This document shows, in pieces, positions 59,546-64,000 of a DNA stretch of 64,000 nt. The position numbers and the translations under genes were made by a program. Origin of the DNA: Acidimicrobiaceae bacterium (GTDB lineage Bacteria > Actinomycetota > Acidimicrobiia > Acidimicrobiales > RAAP-2). How positions within the stretch are numbered: position 1 is the stretch's first letter; each line of letters begins with the position of its first letter. The stretch is taken from NCBI GenBank assembly GCA_947456245.1, contig CANGPS010000003.1, forward strand, positions 1-64,000, written 5' to 3'. The notes under the pieces are model-generated. The model had not been told where the DNA came from and searched no databases. It saw only the letters and a list, made by a program, of their open reading frames with translations.

Positions 59546-61753
59546 TCATCGTGGTGCCACCGCCGCGATGAGGTGCATCACCATCGTCCCGCCGGTGGTC
59601 GTGATCGTGGCGTTGGCTGTGCGGATGCCCGGTCGTCCGACCCCTGAGGCCACCACCGTGTAGGTCAGCGACGCCCCTGGCGCCAGCACGCGGCCCACGA
59701 TCGGGATCCACGAGTACGAGAAGGGCTTGGAGAGTCCCGACACCGCCGTGACCGTGAGGTCAGACCTCCCGATGTTGGTGAGCGTGCCGGTCAGCACTCG
59801 GCTCCCCCCTCTCGGCACGCCCCCGAAGCTCAGGAAGGGCGCAGGCCGCACCTCCATCAGTAATGGGCCGGCCGACGTGAGGTGGAGGACCAGCGGCAGG
59901 CTGGTCGAGCCTCCCGACGTGGCGATCTCCACCGCGCCGGTCCACTCCCCCTGCGCCGCCAGCGAGGTCGTGTCGACGGTCAGCGGCAGCTCGAACGAGG
60001 CCGAGGGCGTCGTCCCTGCCGCCGACAGGGCCGCCGCATCGGCCGTGACCGCCGGAGACGAGAACGTCAGCGAGGTGACCGTCACGGGCGTCGGCGCGGT
60101 GATCACGAGCGTCCCCGAGACCGGCGATCCCGCCGCCACGGCCGGAGCCGAGGGGACGAGCGACGTCTGCGCCGTGATCGATGCGGCGGGTCGGCGGCCC
60201 ACCGCCATCACCCCGTGGGCGGTCGCTACGTAGACCGCCTTGCCCCAGACGAGGGGTTGGGCGAACTTCGCGCCACCGTCGATGGGCCAGCTGGCCAGCT
60301 CGACCAGCCGGCCATCGATCGGCTTGGCGCCGAACACATCGAGCGAGGCATCGGCGCAGGCCGGGGTCGCGCCAGACCCGCACCGGACGACCCAGACCAG
60401 CGAGCTGTCGGGGAAGCCGGTCTTGGTCGAGATCGACGGCGACGACGATCCGAACCCGAGGTCCGGCGTCGAGGACCCCACCACGACCAGCCGTGGCGAC
60501 CCGGCCACGGAGTCGATGCGCAGCGCCATCAGCTGGCGCTGGTAGCCCACGCCGGTCGTCGACACGTAGAGGAGGCCGTCATCGGGCGACAGCGACGGCG
60601 TCGAGAGGATCTTGGCTCCGAGGTTGATCCGGTCCACCACCCCATCGCCCCCGCTCGGCCCGGTGCTCGAGCCACCGAGGTTCGAGCGGTCGAGGAGGTA
60701 GAGCCACCCGGCCTTCGAGCCCGTCACGGCCAGGCGCTGATGGGCCGGCGTGCCGAACGAGTCCGGAAGGGTGACCATCCCCCCGCTGCCGAAGTCGGCG
60801 TCGACGTCCGAGAGGTAGGCCTGGTCGTAGGGCTCGAAGAAGTCGCTGGCGACCAGTACCCCCGTGGCGCTCACCTGCAGTCGGATGGCGGCGCTCCCCA
60901 GCCGGTGGCCGGGCCGACCGCCAGGCACCCCTGCACCCATGCCGGGTCCGTTCCCGCTCGTGAGCAGGATCTGCCCGGGGCCGTCGGAGGAGAGGCCTGC
61001 GCCGGACTGCCAGATTCCGCCCTCGCCGGTGCGGCCCGGCTCGGTGGCGAAGCGGGCGGTGATCCTCCCGGCGGTCGAGATCCCCACCACCCATCCGTTG
61101 TAGGGGTGCTGGTCGCAGTGAGAGGCGAAGGCGGCGTAGACCACGCCGTCGAGGAGCAGGAGTCCCGGCCGCTGCATCTCGGCGTTGGCGTCGAAGGTCA
61201 CGCCGGTCTGGTTGTCGGCCGCGCCCGACACCTTGACCGGGAACCCTGACCGGTCGACACCCGTGGTCGGGTCGATCCGGTGGACCAGGAATGCCGTGTG
61301 CCCCCGACGCTGCTCCTCGTCGACGAGGAGCACGTCGCCGCTGGCCGGATCCACCACGGGCGTCGACGTGACGCCGCGCACCGGGCTGATGTCCTCGCAG
61401 CCGTCGCTGCTGGCATCGACCGGCACCCCGAGCGTCCGGGACCAGCGCACCGCTCCGGTCGACGGGTCGAGCGCCGCGACCACGTCGGCCTCGGTGGCCA
61501 CGATCAGGCTGCCGGCCGCCACGACCGGCTGGGCGTAGACCGTGCCGCCGAGATCAGCGGTGAACAGCGGACCGTAGTTCTGCGCCACGCTCCAGGGGGT
61601 CGGAGCGGTGGACGATGGATACCAGGCGGTCCGACCGTCATCGCCGCGGTTGGTCCCCGGCCAACCTGATCCGATCGGGATGGCCCCCATCGCCGGGCCC
61701 GCCGATGCCAGACACGCGACACCGAGCATGGCGGCGACGAGTCGGCGGAGCAT
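59546..61753 (-). CDS. Secreted PQQ-like beta-propeller with C-terminal Ig-like/choice-of-anchor-type domains
   Basis: Signal peptide; VVAALDPSTGAVRWSRTLG repeats; C-terminal FLSFGGVPRGGSRVLTGTLTNIGRSDLTVTAV. Confidence 0.75.
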   Translation of the reverse strand: MLRRLVAAMLGVACLASAGPAMGAIPIGSGWPGTNRGDDGRTAWYPSSTAPTPWSVAQNYGPLFTADLGGTVYAQPVVAAGSLIVATEADVVAALDPSTGAVRWSRTLGVPVDASSDGCEDISPVRGVTSTPVVDPASGDVLLVDEEQRRGHTAFLVHRIDPTTGVDRSGFPVKVSGAADNQTGVTFDANAEMQRPGLLLLDGVVYAAFASHCDQHPYNGWVVGISTAGRITARFATEPGRTGEGGIWQSGAGLSSDGPGQILLTSGNGPGMGAGVPGGRPGHRLGSAAIRLQVSATGVLVASDFFEPYDQAYLSDVDADFGSGGMVTLPDSFGTPAHQRLAVTGSKAGWLYLLDRSNLGGSSTGPSGGDGVVDRINLGAKILSTPSLSPDDGLLYVSTTGVGYQRQLMALRIDSVAGSPRLVVVGSSTPDLGFGSSSPSISTKTGFPDSSLVWVVRCGSGATPACADASLDVFGAKPIDGRLVELASWPIDGGAKFAQPLVWGKAVYVATAHGVMAVGRRPAASITAQTSLVPSAPAVAAGSPVSGTLVITAPTPVTVTSLTFSSPAVTADAAALSAAGTTPSASFELPLTVDTTSLAAQGEWTGAVEIATSGGSTSLPLVLHLTSAGPLLMEVRPAPFLSFGGVPRGGSRVLTGTLTNIGRSDLTVTAVSGLSKPFSYSWIPIVGRVLAPGASLTYTVVASGVGRPGIRTANATITTTGGTMVMHLIAAVAPR

Positions 61754-61794
61754 CCGGCAACCCTAACGACGGGCGTCCGAGTTGTATCGGCGGG

Positions 61795-62583
61795 TCATCG
61801 CTGGTGCTCGGGGCACCAGTAGGTGGTGCGCCCGCCGACCGTGGCCCGGAAGAGCTCAGCCCCGTCCTTCGGACAGCGACCACCAGGGTGGCGCGCCACC
61901 ATGTGATCCCCAGTGTGCGATCCACCTCGCTCGAAGAGCTGGTCGAGCACGCGCCGCGTGCATCGGTGGAGTCGCCGCAGTTCGGCGTCGTCGAGGCTCG
62001 TGCTCGACCTGGTGGGATCGATCCCCGCCCGCCACAGGATCTCGTCGGCCAGCAGGTTGCCGATGCCGGCGACCTTGGCCTGATCGAGGAGACGGGCCTT
62101 GAGCGGCGGTCCGCCGCGCCCAGCCCGACTGCCCAGCGCCTCGCGCAGCTCACGCAAGGTCAGGTTCAGTGCGTCCGGGCCGAGAGCGTCGACATCGGGG
62201 TCGATGATGAGCCGCCCCAGCCGTCTCGGGTCGTGGAGCAGCAGTGCCCCGCCATCCTCGAACTGCACCGCGGCACGGATCCACCGCTCCTCGTAGGTCC
62301 CCGGGCCGTAGCGGAGCGCATCGATGCCGGCCAGACCATCGAGCAGCAGGCCGCCGGTCATGCCGAAGCGCATGCCCAGGGTCGGACCCTCGGTCTCGAG
62401 CAGGAGCAGCTTGCCGCGCCGATTCGCCGCCACGAAGGAGAGCCCCGGCAGGACCACCTCAGGGTCCATGCCCGGCCGACCCCCCCGACCGGCGTACTCA
62501 TCGACGAACACCGACGCGATTCGTCGGTCGAGGGCGCCCTCTGCGAGCTGGCGGTAGTACTCGATCTCGAGGATCTCGGGCAT
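61795..62583 (-). CDS. Fpg/Nei-family DNA glycosylase, variant
   Basis: N-terminal MPEILE, KVAGIGNLLADEILWRAGIDP, C-terminal atypical zinc finger. Confidence 0.85.
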   Translation of the reverse strand: MPEILEIEYYRQLAEGALDRRIASVFVDEYAGRGGRPGMDPEVVLPGLSFVAANRRGKLLLLETEGPTLGMRFGMTGGLLLDGLAGIDALRYGPGTYEERWIRAAVQFEDGGALLLHDPRRLGRLIIDPDVDALGPDALNLTLRELREALGSRAGRGGPPLKARLLDQAKVAGIGNLLADEILWRAGIDPTRSSTSLDDAELRRLHRCTRRVLDQLFERGGSHTGDHMVARHPGGRCPKDGAELFRATVGGRTTYWCPEHQR

Positions 62584-62641
62584 CGTGGACCACGGTACCG
62601 GCCTGCGCGACTTGGCCTGCCGGCATCGGTAGGGTGAGCGG

Positions 62642-63757
62642 ATGCCTCCCGAGAAGCCCCAATGGACCGAGCTGTACACCGAGGTCGTGACCGGTGGACT
62701 GTGCACCGGGTGCGCCGGTTGCATCATCGCCTGCCCGCACGACGTCCTCGACTACGACACGAGCGACGGTGCCTACAAGCCCTTCCACCTCGACATCGAC
62801 GGCTCGATCGACTCGTGCACCCACGGAGAGAAGGGCTGCACGATGTGCACCCGCGCCTGTCCGAGGTTCCGGATGTGGGAGACCGAGATCGATGAGAAGC
62901 GCTTCGGCCGGGAGCGCACCGACGACGAGGTCTTCGGCCAGAGCCTCGACATCGTGCTCGCCCGGGCCACCGACCCCGAGCTCGCCGCCGCGGGCCAGGA
63001 CGGCGGCTTCGTCTCGGCGCTGCTGACCTTCGCCCTCGAGAACGACCACATCGACGCCGCCCTGGTGTCCGGCCTCGAGGGAGGTGGCAGCTGGCGAGCC
63101 GTGCCGACCATGGTGCGCACCCGCGACGAGGTGCTCGCCACGGCGGGGTCTCGCTACACCTACTCGGCCAACACGCTCGCCTACCCGGATGCCATCGCCA
63201 CCGGGGCCGAGCGCATCGCCCTCGTCGGGATGGGCTGCCAGGCGTCAGCCCCCGGTGCCATGCAGGCCCGCAAGGCCGGCAAGATCGCCCGACGGCTCTC
63301 GCTCTCGATCGGCCTGCTCTGCTCGAAGACCTTCGACGACGCCATCTTCGAGGAGCTCTTCGAGGCCAAGTACGGCATCGCCCGCCACGAGATCGTCAAG
63401 ATGAACATCAAGGGCGTCTTCCAGCTCTGGCTGACCGAGGACCGCTACGTCGAGGTCCCGCTCAAGGAGTGCCACGCCTGGACCCGCGAGGGCTGCAAGT
63501 CCTGCCCAGACTTCGCCGCCGAGCACGCCGACATCTCGACCGGTGGCATCGGCAGCTTCAGCGACTGGACCCTGACGATTGTCCGGACCGAGGCCGGGCG
63601 TGAGCTGCTCGATGCCATGATCGCCGCTGGTGCGGTCGAGACGAGGCCCGGAGACGACGACCCCGCCGGCATCGCCCTGCTCCGTCGGCTCGCCGGGGTG
63701 AGCCGGAAGCGCTGGCCGGCCACGGCGGTCGAGGCACCCCGCCGTCTGCCGGCCTGA
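62642..63757 (+). CDS. Second FrhB-family protein (coenzyme F420 hydrogenase/dehydrogenase beta subunit) with ferredoxin motifs
   Basis: CTGCAGCIIACP, CTMCTRACP, GQDGGFVSALL, LLCSKTF, GCKSCPDF. Confidence 0.88.
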   Translation: MPPEKPQWTELYTEVVTGGLCTGCAGCIIACPHDVLDYDTSDGAYKPFHLDIDGSIDSCTHGEKGCTMCTRACPRFRMWETEIDEKRFGRERTDDEVFGQSLDIVLARATDPELAAAGQDGGFVSALLTFALENDHIDAALVSGLEGGGSWRAVPTMVRTRDEVLATAGSRYTYSANTLAYPDAIATGAERIALVGMGCQASAPGAMQARKAGKIARRLSLSIGLLCSKTFDDAIFEELFEAKYGIARHEIVKMNIKGVFQLWLTEDRYVEVPLKECHAWTREGCKSCPDFAAEHADISTGGIGSFSDWTLTIVRTEAGRELLDAMIAAGAVETRPGDDDPAGIALLRRLAGVSRKRWPATAVEAPRRLPA

Positions 63758-63790
63758 GGCCCGACCGGGCAGGCGGCACGCCTGTCTACG

Positions 63791-64000
63791 ATGAACCCGA
63801 TGGCTGCCACCCACACGAAGAAGCCCCCCGCCCCGACCTTGGTGCTCCTTGTCCGTCACGGCAAGACGCCGTCGACGGGAACCGTCCTGCCGGGACGTGC
63901 CCCTGGCCTCCACCTCTCCGACGTCGGACGAGGCCAGGCCGAGGTGGCGGCCCAGCGGATCGCTGAGCTCGGCCGCCCACCGGTCGCCGTCTACGCCTCA
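63791..64000 (+). CDS. Histidine phosphatase superfamily protein, 3' partial
   Basis: LVLLVRHGKTPSTGTVLPGRAPGLHLSDVGRGQAE; alternative start 63800. Confidence 0.85.
   Translation, partial: MNPMAATHTKKPPAPTLVLLVRHGKTPSTGTVLPGRAPGLHLSDVGRGQAEVAAQRIAELGRPPVAVYAS

Overview
High-GC actinobacterial chromosome segment. The gene content and the presence of both F420-type and mycofactocin genes fit an Acidimicrobiia-like lineage (inference). No rRNA, CRISPR array, transposase, integrase or phage gene was recognised. Main blocks: (1) 0.4-9 kb, a divergent sulfate-assimilation and siroheme locus: met8-cobA-cysH-ABC ATPase on the minus strand, and sir - FrhB-family ferredoxin/flavoprotein - unknown 102-aa protein - cysD - cysN on the plus strand. 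(2) 12-36.8 kb, a conserved actinobacterial housekeeping array: meaB, murA, glpX, the full ATP synthase operon with separate b and b' and an enlarged delta, wecA-like, glyA, rpiB, tsaC/sua5, prmC, prfA, rpmE, rho, thrC, hom, lysA. (3) 36.8-50.1 kb, an interposed block between lysA and argS: GT-like membrane protein, tRNA-Arg(CCG), DUF4232-like lipoprotein, PNPOx-like protein, GAF histidine kinase/NarL regulator, desaturase, a mycofactocin cluster including a 36-aa mftA missed by the ORF track, an NDMA-type alcohol dehydrogenase and a secreted beta-propeller. (4) 50-64 kb, argS, acnA, PIG-L deacetylase, DEAD helicase, bcp, DedA, a second propeller, an Fpg/Nei glycosylase, a second FrhB-family protein and a partial histidine phosphatase. 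The most promising candidate new system is the translationally coupled sir-FrhB-102aa-cysDN operon, a possible two-protein F420H2-linked assimilatory sulfite reductase. All function calls come from reading sequence motifs; no database search was run.
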